Of a stretch of 36,758 nt of DNA, positions 1 to 9,879 are shown in pieces. Location of the stretch: NCBI GenBank assembly GCA_011682385.1, contig JAACET010000039.1:1-36758 (forward strand), given 5' to 3'. A program made the position numbers and the translations under genes. This DNA comes from Actinomycetota bacterium. GTDB taxonomy: Bacteria > Planctomycetota > Phycisphaerae > JAACET01. Below the pieces are notes generated by a model. It saw only the letters and a program-made list of their open reading frames with translations. It searched no databases and was not told where the DNA came from. How positions within the stretch are numbered: position 1 is the stretch's first letter; every line of letters starts with the position of its first letter.

Positions 1-1875
1 CGGGTCTGGCTGGAGTTTGCCCTGGCTACCCCGGTCGTGCTCTGGTGCGGCTGGCCTTTCTTTGTTCGTGGATATCGCTCGATCGTCAGCTTCAACCTCA
101 ACATGTTCACCTTGATTGGCGTCGGCGTCGGGGCCGCATGGGGTTACAGCGTGGTGGCTACACTGTTACCACAAGTTTTTCCCGCGTCGTTTCGGGCTGA
201 TGGCGGCACGGTTCGCGTGTACTTCGAAGCCGCCGGTGTGATCATAACCTTAGTCCTTTTGGGGCAGGTTCTGGAGTTGCGGGCTCGCCGACACACCAGC
301 GGGGCGATCAAGGCTCTGCTGGGACTTGCCCCCAAGATCGCCCACATCATTACCGACAACGGCCACGATCAAGATGTCCCGCTTGAAGAGGTGCAAATCG
401 GCGACCGGCTGCGGGTCCGTCCGGGCGAAAAGATTCCCGTGGACGGCAAAGTTCTGCAAGGCAGCAGTTACGTGGATGAATCGATGATCAGCGGAGAACC
501 CATTCCCGTTGAGAAGACACCGGGCGATAAAGTAATTGGGGCCACCGTCAATACCACGGGGGGTTTTGTCATGGAGGCCGAGCGAATCGGCAGCGATACG
601 GTGCTGGCTCAGATTGTGCAGATGGTCAGTGAAGCCCAGCGAAGTCGGGCTCCGATCCAACGCGTTACCGATCTGGTCGCTTCTTACTTCGTGCCTGCGG
701 TGATTCTTGTGTCCGTGGTGACTTTTATTGTCTGGTCGATCTTTGGTCCCGAACCGGCCTTGGCTTATGCCCTGGTAAACGCTGTGGCGGTGCTTATTAT
801 TGCCTGCCCCTGCGCCCTGGGATTGGCTACACCCATGTCTGTTATGGTCGGCGTGGGGCGCGGTGCTCAAGCGGGGGTGCTGATCAAGAACGCCGAAGCC
901 CTGGAAATCATGGAGAAAATTGACACCTTGATCGTGGATAAGACCGGAACGCTCACAGAGGGCAGGCCCCGCCTGGTTTCCGTGAGTCCCACCGATGATT
1001 GGACTGAAAAAGATTTGATCCATTATGCGGCCAGCGTCGAACGCAACAGCGAACACCCACTTGCCGCAGCGATTGTGGCCGGGGCTAAGGAGCGTAACAT
1101 TGACTTGGCCGAGGTGGCGGAATTCGAGTCGATCACCGGCAAAGGCGTCATTGGCCGGATAAAGGATCGCCGTATTGCTTTGGGCAATCGCCGACTCATG
1201 GATGATCTCGGCGTGGACTGCCATGCGGTTGATAAGCGAGCGGAGGATTTGGCTCACGGTGGTACAAGTGTCATGTTTGTCGCTGTGAACAGCCGAATAG
1301 CCGGGCTGCTGGGCGTAGCCGACCCCATCAAGGAATCGACGGCTGAAGCCGTGGAGCTACTACGCCAGGATGGTGTGGAAATCGTGATATTGACCGGTGA
1401 CAACCGCATTACAGCCCAGGCTGTTGCTGAAAAGCTGGGCTTGGATCGCGTTGAGGCCGAGGTACTCCCGGATCAGAAAGCGGATATAGTAAAGCGCTTC
1501 CAGCAGGAAGGGCGGCAAGTAGCCATGGCCGGCGACGGCATTAACGATGCCCCAGCCTTGGCCCAGGCCCAGGTGGGTATCGCTATGGGTACGGGTACTG
1601 ATGTTGCTATGGAAAGCGCCGCTATCACCCTGCTCAGCGGAGATCTTCGGGGTATTGCCAAGGCTCGGCGAATGAGCCGGGCAACCATGCGGAACATTCG
1701 TCAAAACCTGTTCTTCGCTTTTTTCTACAATTCGTTGGGTGTGCCGATTGCCGCCGGTCTGCTCTATCCGTTTTTTGGAATCCTGCTGAGCCCGATGTTG
1801 GCTGCGGCAGCCATGACCTTTAGTTCTCTTTCCGTGGTCAGCAATGCCTTGCGTTTGAGGAGAGTGCAGCTTTGA
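1..1875 (+). CDS. copA: Copper-type P1B heavy-metal-translocating ATPase, 5'-truncated by the window edge
   Basis: Frame is open from base 1 ([20 protein letters not shown]...); motifs CPC ([13 protein letters not shown]), [32 protein letters not shown]. Confidence 0.95.
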   Translation, partial: RVWLEFALATPVVLWCGWPFFVRGYRSIVSFNLNMFTLIGVGVGAAWGYSVVATLLPQVFPASFRADGGTVRVYFEAAGVIITLVLLGQVLELRARRHTSGAIKALLGLAPKIAHIITDNGHDQDVPLEEVQIGDRLRVRPGEKIPVDGKVLQGSSYVDESMISGEPIPVEKTPGDKVIGATVNTTGGFVMEAERIGSDTVLAQIVQMVSEAQRSRAPIQRVTDLVASYFVPAVILVSVVTFIVWSIFGPEPALAYALVNAVAVLIIACPCALGLATPMSVMVGVGRGAQAGVLIKNAEALEIMEKIDTLIVDKTGTLTEGRPRLVSVSPTDDWTEKDLIHYAASVERNSEHPLAAAIVAGAKERNIDLAEVAEFESITGKGVIGRIKDRRIALGNRRLMDDLGVDCHAVDKRAEDLAHGGTSVMFVAVNSRIAGLLGVADPIKESTAEAVELLRQDGVEIVILTGDNRITAQAVAEKLGLDRVEAEVLPDQKADIVKRFQQEGRQVAMAGDGINDAPALAQAQVGIAMGTGTDVAMESAAITLLSGDLRGIAKARRMSRATMRNIRQNLFFAFFYNSLGVPIAAGLLYPFFGILLSPMLAAAAMTFSSLSVVSNALRLRRVQL

Positions 1876-1882
1876 CGCTAAA

Positions 1883-4800
1883 TCAATCAGCCTTTGTACT
1901 GTCGCTCGATGCCAGGAGCTCATCTCGCATACCCGTGTTCAATTTAAACTCTTTGATTGCACAGTAGAGTAACGGGACCACGAAGATGCTTACGAGTACG
2001 ACCAGCATTCCTCCAAAAGAGGGAATGGCCATGGGCACCATCACATCACTACCGCGGCCAACGGAGGTGAGAATCGGAATCAGGGCCAGGATGGTTGTGG
2101 CTGAGGTCATCAGGCAGGGCCTTACCCGCCGCTGAGCAGCCACTATCGTGGCCTCTCGAATCTGCCCAATGGAGGCCGGTTTGGTCTCCCTGAAGACCTG
2201 GTTCAGATAGGTGGATTGAATGACGCCATTGTCGGAGGCGATTCCAAAAAGGGCCAAGAAGCCCACCCAGACAGCTACACTCATATTGATGGTGTGAACC
2301 TGGAACAAATCGCGCATGCTGGTTCCGAAGACACTGAAATCCAGGAACCAAGGCTGGTCGTACAACCAGATCAATATGAATCCGCCGGCCCAGGCCACAA
2401 AGATGCCGGAAAAAACCAGCAGCGTGGTCGGCACCGACTTGAACTGGAAGTAGAGAATCATGAAGATGGCAAACATGGCCAGGGGCAAGACAATCGAGAG
2501 GGTTTTCTGAGCCCGGATCTGGTTCTCGTAGCTTCCGGCAAAGGTGTAACTGATCCCAGAGGGCAGCACCAACTCGCCACTGTTGATCTTGGTTTGCAGG
2601 TAGCGCTGGCAATCTTCGACTACGTCCACTTCGGCGTTGCCCGGCTTCATGTCGAACAGTACATATCCGGTCAAAAACGTGTCCTCGCTCTTGATGACCT
2701 GGGGTCCTCTGAGATAGCGAATCTCGGCCAGCTCGGCAATGGGGACCTGTACACCTGCCTTGCCGGGAATGAGTATTTTTACCATGGTCTCAATCTGATC
2801 CCGCAGTTCCCGTTGGTATCGCACACGGACAGGAAATCTCTCACGGCCCTCCACTGTAGTTGTAATCTTTTTGCCGCCGATGGCGACTTCGATGATATCC
2901 TGAAAGTCGCGGATTTTCACTCCATAGCGGTTGAGAGCCTTACGGTTGGGGACAATTTCCAGGTAAGGCTTGCCCACAATGCGGTCGGCGATGACCGCCG
3001 CCGGTTCTACGCTGGGGACTTCTTTTAGAAATCGCTCAATTTGCAGCCCTACTTTCTCAATGCTTTCCAGGTTTGGGCCCTTAATTTTGACTCCCATAGG
3101 TGCGCGCATGCCGCTTTGCAGCATGACAATCCGGGCGGCGATGGGCTGAAGTTTTGGGGCTGAGGTCGTTCCGGGAATTTCCGAAGCCTTGACGATTTCT
3201 TCCCAGATATCGTCTGGGCTTTTGATATAGTCTCGCCATTGGCGGAACGGTCGGCCCTTGGGGTCAGGAATGAGTTCAGCGTTTTTATCGAGGGCGAAAC
3301 GTTCCTGACTCTCGTCGTAGCGGAACTTGATTCGTCTGCCCTTCTTATCTGTCTTGTATTCCGGCTTATAGTTGATGACTGTTTCGATCATGGAAATCGG
3401 GGCCGGGTCCAAGGGACTGTCCACTCGCCCGATCTTGCCGACCACCGATTCGATCTCCGGAATGCTGTTCAGAGCCATATCCTGCTTACTCAAAACGTCT
3501 ATGGCCTCCCCGATGGAAGCATGGACCATGGTAGTGGGCATAAAGAGAAAGGAACCCTCATCGAGTGGGGGCATGAATTCCTTACCGAAGCCGGGGAACT
3601 TTTTTGTGCCTTGGACCCAGAAGGTAGTCGAACGCGTCTTTTCTTCAGGGATGCCCAACTTTTCTGCGGCAGCAGGAACCCAGCCCAGAGTGCTGGAAAA
3701 TCCCATCCAAGCAGTGAAGCCAAAGAATAGGATTAACGTGACGAACGATAGAAAGATCACCTTGTGTGCCAAGGCCCAGCGCAGGGAGGCGGGATATATC
3801 AGCATGAATAGCTGGAAAAATCCCAGCAGTCCGCCCACGAGCACAGCCACAAAAATGAAGTTAATAAAGAGCCCCAGCTCAGGCCCCAGCGGTTCCCAGT
3901 ATTGGCTCAGCAACAAGGTGATGAGTATCACCACTGCGCCATTGGCAATCCAGGGAACGAATTTCCCCACAGCTTTAGGGATTCGGTTTTGAAAGATGTT
4001 GTAAAGGGCGAACAGGCTAAGAGCTATGCCGGCCAGAGTGATCAGGATCGATCCTTTCCAGAAGCCATAGCCGGTCAGAGCCACGCCGGCAAGCACCGAC
4101 GATTGCGAAAAGTATTACTCGCAATTTTTTGGCCGTTACTTTTGAGGACAGCAGAAGCATAGCCCCGGGGGGCAGAACCGTCAGGGCTATGACGATCGAG
4201 GCGATCAGGGCGAAGGTCTTGGTGAAGGCCAGCGGTCTGAAAAGCTTCCCTTCGGCACCGATCATGGTGAAAACCGGAAGAAAGCCCACGATGGTGGTGG
4301 CCACCGCGGTAAGCACGGCACTGCCTACTTCGCTGGAGGCCCGGTGCACGACCTCCAACTTGGGGGCCTCGGGCGGGGCCTGTTCCAGATGGCGAAGAAT
4401 GTTCTCGCTGACCACGATACCCATGTCCACGATGGTGCCGATGGCTATGGCGATGCCCGAAAGGGCCACGATATTGGCGTCCACTCCGAAAGTCTTCATA
4501 GCAATGCAACAGCACAGCCAGGGGAAGCATACTTCCGATCAGCAGGCTGCTGCGCAAGTGCATCATCATCACGATAACCACGATCAAGGTGATCAGGATT
4601 TCCTGACTGAGGGCATCATCAAGTGTGCCCAGGGTTTCGTAGATCAATCCCGTACGGTCGTAGAATGGTACGACCGTAACCTGACTTGTATTGACCCAGC
4701 TTGGCCAGTCGGACCTCGGCGTGGCCCGGAGATATTTTATCCAGCCGTCCTGGTTGATTTCGTCACTGGCTTCAAGATAGGCCTCAAAACCGTGTTCTTG

Positions 4801-5895
4801 AGCGAAACGGCTGATCTGCTCGATGGATACCTTGGAATTATCGAAAACGGCTTTGGTCCGCAAACCGGCTGAGAGTTCCGCGATTTTGTTTTTTACATTC
4901 TTGATAGTGGCCAAGGGATTCTCGCCATATCGGGCCACGACAACTCCACCGACAGCCTCGGCTCCGCCTTTATCCAATGCTCCGCGGCGCAGGGCTGGTC
5001 CCAGGGTAACCGTGGCTACCTCCTTGATGCTGATAGGAACGTTTTGGGCCACCTTAATAACGCTCTCTTCGATGTCTTCCACCCGCTTGATGAATCCGAT
5101 ACCCCGGATGAAATACTCCACGCGGTTTAGCTCGATACTCCTGGCCCCGACATCTATATTGGATCGTTTTACCGCTGCATAGATTTCCGGCAGCGTTACC
5201 TGGTAAGCCCGCATGGCATCGGGGTCGACGTCGATTTGGTACTCACGGACGAAGCCGCCAATTCCGGCGACCTCGCTGACTCCATCTGCGGAAAGCAGGC
5301 CATAGCGGACATACCAGTCCTGGATAGTGCGGAGTTCCTCAAGGTCCCAGCCCCCAATGGGCTTACCCTTAGGGTCGCGGCCTTCCAGCGTGTACCAATA
5401 TATCTGTCCCAGAGCTGTGGCGTCAGGTCCCAGGGCTGGCCGTACGCCCATCGGCAGTGTACCCGCCGGCAGGGAGTTAAGCTTTTCCAGCACCCGGGTA
5501 CGCGACCAATAGAAGTCCACCTTTTCCTTGAAAATGATGTAGATACTGGAGAAGCCAAAAAAAGAATAACTCCGAATTGTTTTCACGCCGGGAACGCCCA
5601 GCAGCGAAACAGTCAAAGGATAACCAATCTGATCTTCCACGTCCTGAGGAGATCGGCCCATCCACTCGGTAAAAACGATTTGCTGGTTTTCGCCGATGTC
5701 CGGAATAGCGTCCGTGGGGATGGGGCTTCGCTCAATGCCGGCGATGTTCCAATCGAAAGGGGCAACGTAAATTCCCCATGCCACCACAAAGAGCACAAAC
5801 AATCCCACTACGAGCTTGTTGGTCAGGCAAAACCACATTAGCCTTCCAATGAAGGACTTCTGTTCAGGCGTGGTCTCATTGTAGTTTTCACTCAT
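1883..5895 (-). pseudogene. cusA: CusA/CzcA-family heavy-metal efflux RND transporter, split across three frames by two apparent frameshifts (near 4505 and near 4090)
   Basis: N-terminal part in ORF 4075..6003 (MSENYNETTPEQKSFIGRLMWFCLTNK...LPLAVLL), middle in ORF 4017..4499 (MKTFGVDANIVALSGIAIAIGTIVDMG...), C-terminal part in ORF 1883..4096 (VLAGVALTGYGFWKG...). The pieces concatenate into one RND protein. Confidence 0.88.
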
Positions 5896-7816
5896 GTACT
5901 TGGTCTCCTGTGGGCGTGCCTGTCTGCCGAGAAATCCCCTTGAGGGCACTACCGAACTTCGACCGCAGATAATTGATATTTTCCGCCAACGAGTCCGCTG
6001 CACGCTGAAATTCGGAAGGGGTCTTTACCGTTTGGCCTTCTATGGCATCGTTGCCCAGGCGCATGGAGGCTTCCTTCCAAAGCATACGTGGGTGCCCCTT
6101 CAGCAGATTGATATCCACAGCCTGGACCGCTTGGCCCAATCCGACAAAGCTGGCTCTAATCTCGCTGAGGTCCTCGTTTTTGACCGCCTTGTTCACATTG
6201 AGAGCCGCTGTGAGTACGGTCCTAAGCTGCTGCTGGAACTGGGCCGGCAGCTGCATGGCGGGCTTCGCGGTGGCGTCACCTTTGGCAGGCTTCTTCATCT
6301 TCATCCCGCCGTGGCCGCCGGCAGCTCCCCCGCCTTCCGGGGTCATCATGCTGGGCTTAGCTTCAATCTGCAGGGCGCTGTCAATCTTGAAGTTTCCTTT
6401 GGTGACGACCCGCTCTCCGGCTTTGAGCCCCCCGCGGACCAGATAGTAGTTGCCCGCCCGGGGCCCGAGGACAATTTCCCGGCCTTCATAAGAAGGTTTG
6501 TCCTTTTCCGGAAGTTCCACATAAACGATCGCCCTGGTGCCGGTGACCATCGCGGCGGAAACGGGAATGACCAGGGGCTTATCCACCTCAGCGGGATCTA
6601 CACTGACATAGCCGAGTGTTTCGATTGGTACCAGAGGCATCTCGCAAATATCGCAGTTGCCGGCTGAGTCTTCGATAATCGACGGGTGCATGGGGCAGGT
6701 CCATTTACCTGCCAGGTCAGGCTCCATCACTCGCCCGCCAGCGGCAATCTGGGCTCGTACTATGGCCTTGACGAACATCTGGGGTTTGAGCTTGCCTTGA
6801 GGGTTGGGAACGTTTACGCGTATTTTAACCGTTCGGGTCAGGGGGTTCAAAATTGGATCGATGAAGGAGATGGTCCCCATGAATATCTCACCCGGATACG
6901 AGACAGTGGTAAACTCGACCTTTTGGCCGGGTCGTAGCCACATCAGGTCGGATTCATAGGCGTCAAGCTTTATCCAGACCTTAGACAGGTCAGCCAAGGT
7001 ATAAATACGTGTGCCCGTATTGACGTACATACCTTCCTGAGCGTTCTTGTGAATGACCGTCCCGGCCACAGGGGCGTATATGGTCATGTGGTCAGAGACC
7101 TCTCCCCGCTCCTCGATCTGGGTGATCTGCTGTGAGGTCAAGCCCCACAAACGCAGTTTGCCCCGCGCAGCCTCTACCGTAGCATGGGCAGTTTCTCTAA
7201 TTATCTTTATGTCGCTATCTTCGAGATCCTTGAGCGCCTGGTGGGCTTGGAGCAGTTCCTCCTGGGCGCTGAGCAGTTCCGGACTATACAGGGAAACCAT
7301 ATGATCGCCCTTGTTCACCTCAACGCCTGTATAGTCCACGAAGAGTTTGTCCAAGCGCCCGGGGATCCAGGCGGTTATGTAGGCCAGGCGGGTTTCGTCA
7401 TAATCCACCTTGCCCACCATGCGGATCTCTGCGGTTACAAATTTACGTTCAACCACCGCTGTTTCGATATCCATCAGGACCTTGGCCTCTTGGCTGATCG
7501 TGAACTCGCGCAGACCCGACATTTTGTCCCCGCCGGTCGTGCGAGCTGGTATGAGTTTCATGCGGCACTTTGGGCACAGACCCGGCCTGGAAAGGCGTAC
7601 TTCCGGGTGCATCGAGCAAGTCCACATGGTGGTTGGTTCTTCGGCTTGGTCTTCTGAGGATTTGGCGGCTGAGACTGGAGCGCCGCCCGAATCGGGTGCC
7701 GGACCTGAAAAAACCAGATACCCGATTCCAATACCGACCAACACTGCAATCAACAATCCCGCGTGCCTGCCTATCCAACGGACCGTAGCCCAAATCCGAA
7801 CTAATATTTTATTCAT
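5888..7816 (-). CDS. cusB: CusB-type RND periplasmic adaptor with two heavy-metal-binding (CxMHP...CPxCxMxL-like) modules and a C-terminal DUF3347-like region
   Basis: N-terminal TM; WTCSMHPEVRLSRPGLCPKCRMKL and WTCPMHPSIIEDSAGNCDICEMPL motifs; HlyD-like core (VAGTVIHKNAQEGMYVNTGTRIYTLADLSKVWI). Overlaps the cusA start by 8 nt. Confidence 0.92.
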   Translation of the reverse strand: MNKILVRIWATVRWIGRHAGLLIAVLVGIGIGYLVFSGPAPDSGGAPVSAAKSSEDQAEEPTTMWTCSMHPEVRLSRPGLCPKCRMKLIPARTTGGDKMSGLREFTISQEAKVLMDIETAVVERKFVTAEIRMVGKVDYDETRLAYITAWIPGRLDKLFVDYTGVEVNKGDHMVSLYSPELLSAQEELLQAHQALKDLEDSDIKIIRETAHATVEAARGKLRLWGLTSQQITQIEERGEVSDHMTIYAPVAGTVIHKNAQEGMYVNTGTRIYTLADLSKVWIKLDAYESDLMWLRPGQKVEFTTVSYPGEIFMGTISFIDPILNPLTRTVKIRVNVPNPQGKLKPQMFVKAIVRAQIAAGGRVMEPDLAGKWTCPMHPSIIEDSAGNCDICEMPLVPIETLGYVSVDPAEVDKPLVIPVSAAMVTGTRAIVYVELPEKDKPSYEGREIVLGPRAGNYYLVRGGLKAGERVVTKGNFKIDSALQIEAKPSMMTPEGGGAAGGHGGMKMKKPAKGDATAKPAMQLPAQFQQQLRTVLTAALNVNKAVKNEDLSEIRASFVGLGQAVQAVDINLLKGHPRMLWKEASMRLGNDAIEGQTVKTPSEFQRAADSLAENINYLRSKFGSALKGISRQTGTPTGDQVHE

Positions 7817-8181
7817 GATCTGATTCCTTTGTTTCTATTTTTTGTTTTTATCATGTCCGTTAGTTGGAGGTTCCGTAAAAATGAAAATGTTTTCCGATTG
7901 AACCAAGTCCTCCGCATTTTCCGTTCGGCTGCGCAGGACCACCCTCTAAACGTTTGGTTCCTTCGATATCTCCCTTAATAGGGTAGTCGTTGTGCCCCCT
8001 GATCGTCAAGGGTAACAAACGGGGAGTTGTCCGTCTCTAGGCAGGGATTGATCGAAACCAGCATAGGGGAGGCACGATTGTCAAATCAATCTCGGTAAAT
8101 GCCTTTTTTGCCGAGCCGATTGGCTGGCGGTGCGGCGAGCTGATGTGTGGGTCGTAGATAAGCCCCTTGGGGCTTCTGGTA

Positions 8182-8967
8182 TTAATGGGCGGTGAACCCG
8201 GCGTCGACCGGTAGATTAATGCCCGTTACGTAAGCGCTGGCGTCACTGGCTAAGAAAACAATGGCCCCCTTTATGTCATCGGGGTTGGCCATTCGGCCCA
8301 AAAAGGTGTTCTTACCATAGCGACTCAAGAAGGGCTCGCTCTGATCGGACATTAAGCCACCAGGCGAGATAGTGTTGACCCGAATATTGTGTTTGCCCAG
8401 TTCAGCAGCCAAAAAGCGGGTCAGGTTGATCATCCCGGCTTTGTGGAAGTAGTAATCGGGGGGTTGATCCAGCCAGGCTGGTCCCATGCCCTCATATTGG
8501 GAGAAGCTCGGGCCGACCATGCCGTAGATCGAAGAAATATTGATAATACTGCCCTTGTTCTGCTTGATCATGTCTTCGGCAAACAGGCGTGTCAAGTGGA
8601 ACATGCCCGTAGCATTGACTTCCAGCGATTCCCGCCATTGGTCCAGAGGACCACGATAGCCCTTCATGGGACGCAAGACGGCATTGTTGACCAGAATGTC
8701 CAGGGGACCAAAGCGCTCGGTGAGCTGTTCGTGCAATTTGTTGATCGACTCCTCGTCGCCCTGGTCCAAATAATAGCTGTGAGCGTCATAGCCGGCAGCT
8801 TTCAGACTGTCGACGACCTTCCGGCGTTTTTCCTCGCTGCGCGAAGCAATGATGGTTGTGGCCCCGGCTTCAGCAAGGCCCTGTGAGATACATGTGCCAT
8901 AACCTGCAGCCCCGCCGGTTACCAGGACCTTTCTGCCTTCCAAAGCAAATGTTTCCAGTACGGCCAT
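8182..8967 (-). CDS. Short-chain dehydrogenase/reductase (SDR)
   Basis: TGGAAGYGTCISQGLAEAGA nucleotide-binding motif, NNA, YxxxK-like region (YYFHKAGMINLTRFLAAELG), C-terminal FLASDASAYVTGINLPVDAGFTAH. Confidence 0.93.
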   Translation of the reverse strand: MAVLETFALEGRKVLVTGGAAGYGTCISQGLAEAGATTIIASRSEEKRRKVVDSLKAAGYDAHSYYLDQGDEESINKLHEQLTERFGPLDILVNNAVLRPMKGYRGPLDQWRESLEVNATGMFHLTRLFAEDMIKQNKGSIINISSIYGMVGPSFSQYEGMGPAWLDQPPDYYFHKAGMINLTRFLAAELGKHNIRVNTISPGGLMSDQSEPFLSRYGKNTFLGRMANPDDIKGAIVFLASDASAYVTGINLPVDAGFTAH

Positions 8968-9143
8968 GATCCTGCTCCTATTTGGTTCACCTAGCTGATA
9001 CGCATCGCTCTTTGCCCAAGTTCAATGCGGGGCAACGCGATTAAGGTGCTAAGCATAGTAGCCGGCGTCCGTTTTGGCAAGAGATTGTTGCCGATGGGGA
9101 CTATTGATGTTTGAGCAGTTAAATAAACTATGGGCCAACCGTT

Positions 9144-9220
9144 GTCATTCCCGCGAAAGCGGAAATCCAGGCCAATAACGTACAGACTAAGATGGATCCC
9201 CGCTTTCGCGGGGATGACAC
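9144..9220. repeat. REP/BIME-like palindromic pair (GTCATTCCCGCGAAAGCGG... / ...CCGCTTTCGCGGGGATGAC)
   Basis: Left arm GTCATtCCCGCGAAAGCGGaAATCCA matches the reverse complement of the right arm GTCATcCCCGCGAAAGCGGgGATCCA. Confidence 0.85.
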
Positions 9221-9310
9221 TTGGAGGACTCGCCGTTGAATTAGGCATTCAAACATCAATAAATCGGCAGCCGGAAGAAGTTTAAGCAGCAAGAAAAAAA
9301 CTCTTAGGGC

Positions 9311-9339
9311 TTGACGGGGCGGGGTGGGGGAGATATACT
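9311..9339 (+). promoter_or_regulatory. Sigma70-type promoter upstream of fur
   Basis: TTGACG (9311-9316), 17-nt spacer, TATACT (9334-9339). Confidence 0.65.
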
Positions 9340-9408
9340 GACAGGCGATTGAGTCTGTGTCTCAATCTCAATAGGCCGTGTTGGCAGCCTGGTAGGAATG
9401 ACCGGCAC

Positions 9409-9852
9409 ATGAACAAGCAAAGTGCGAACAAGCGACAAGTTTTCACCGCTTATCTAGCCAGGAGAGGATTGAGTAACACGCCTGAGCGTCAGGCGGTTCT
9501 GCAACAGATACTCGCCAGCGGGAGCCATTTTCAGGCTGACGAACTCTATCTGAAATTAGCCCGCGACAAGACCCGTCCGGTGAGCAGGGCTACGGTGTAT
9601 CGCACCCTGAGTCTGTTGACGGACTGTGGACTGATTCGCAAGGTGGCCTTCATAGATCGCCACAGTCACTACGAACACGTATTCGGACACGAACACCTGA
9701 TCTGCAGGAAGTGTAGACGAATCTTCGAATTCCAGGATCGCAGCCTCTCTGAAGCCCTCAACCAGGTATGCAAAGGAAAGGGTTTTCAACGGCTCTCGCA
9801 CAAGATCGAGGTGGTGGGATTGTGTGCCAGATGTTCATCGAAGAAAAAGTAG
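9409..9852 (+). CDS. fur: Fur-family metal-responsive transcriptional regulator
   Basis: Winged-helix core RPVSRATVYRTLSLLTDCGLIRKV, HEHLICRKCRRIFEF metal-binding region, C-terminal CARC; start chosen at ATG 9409. Confidence 0.93.
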   Translation: MNKQSANKRQVFTAYLARRGLSNTPERQAVLQQILASGSHFQADELYLKLARDKTRPVSRATVYRTLSLLTDCGLIRKVAFIDRHSHYEHVFGHEHLICRKCRRIFEFQDRSLSEALNQVCKGKGFQRLSHKIEVVGLCARCSSKKK

Positions 9853-9879
9853 ATCGAGGGTGCCAAGAGAAAGTTCGCC

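Noticed and set aside
250-1257. Long antisense ORF (335 aa, minus) opposite copA
   Set aside because: Shadow ORF on a well-conserved P-type ATPase; its translation shows no domain signature.
2216-3028. Antisense ORF (270 aa, plus) opposite cusA, plus similar ones at 3239..3730, 3372..3992, 4129..4872, 5236..5841
   Set aside because: Codon-bias shadow ORFs opposite an RND transporter; no recognisable motifs.
8991-9248. 85-aa minus-strand ORF with SVIPAKAGIHLSLYVIGLDFRFRGND
   Set aside because: A translation of the REP palindrome (VIPAKAGI…FRFRGND type), a common spurious annotation.
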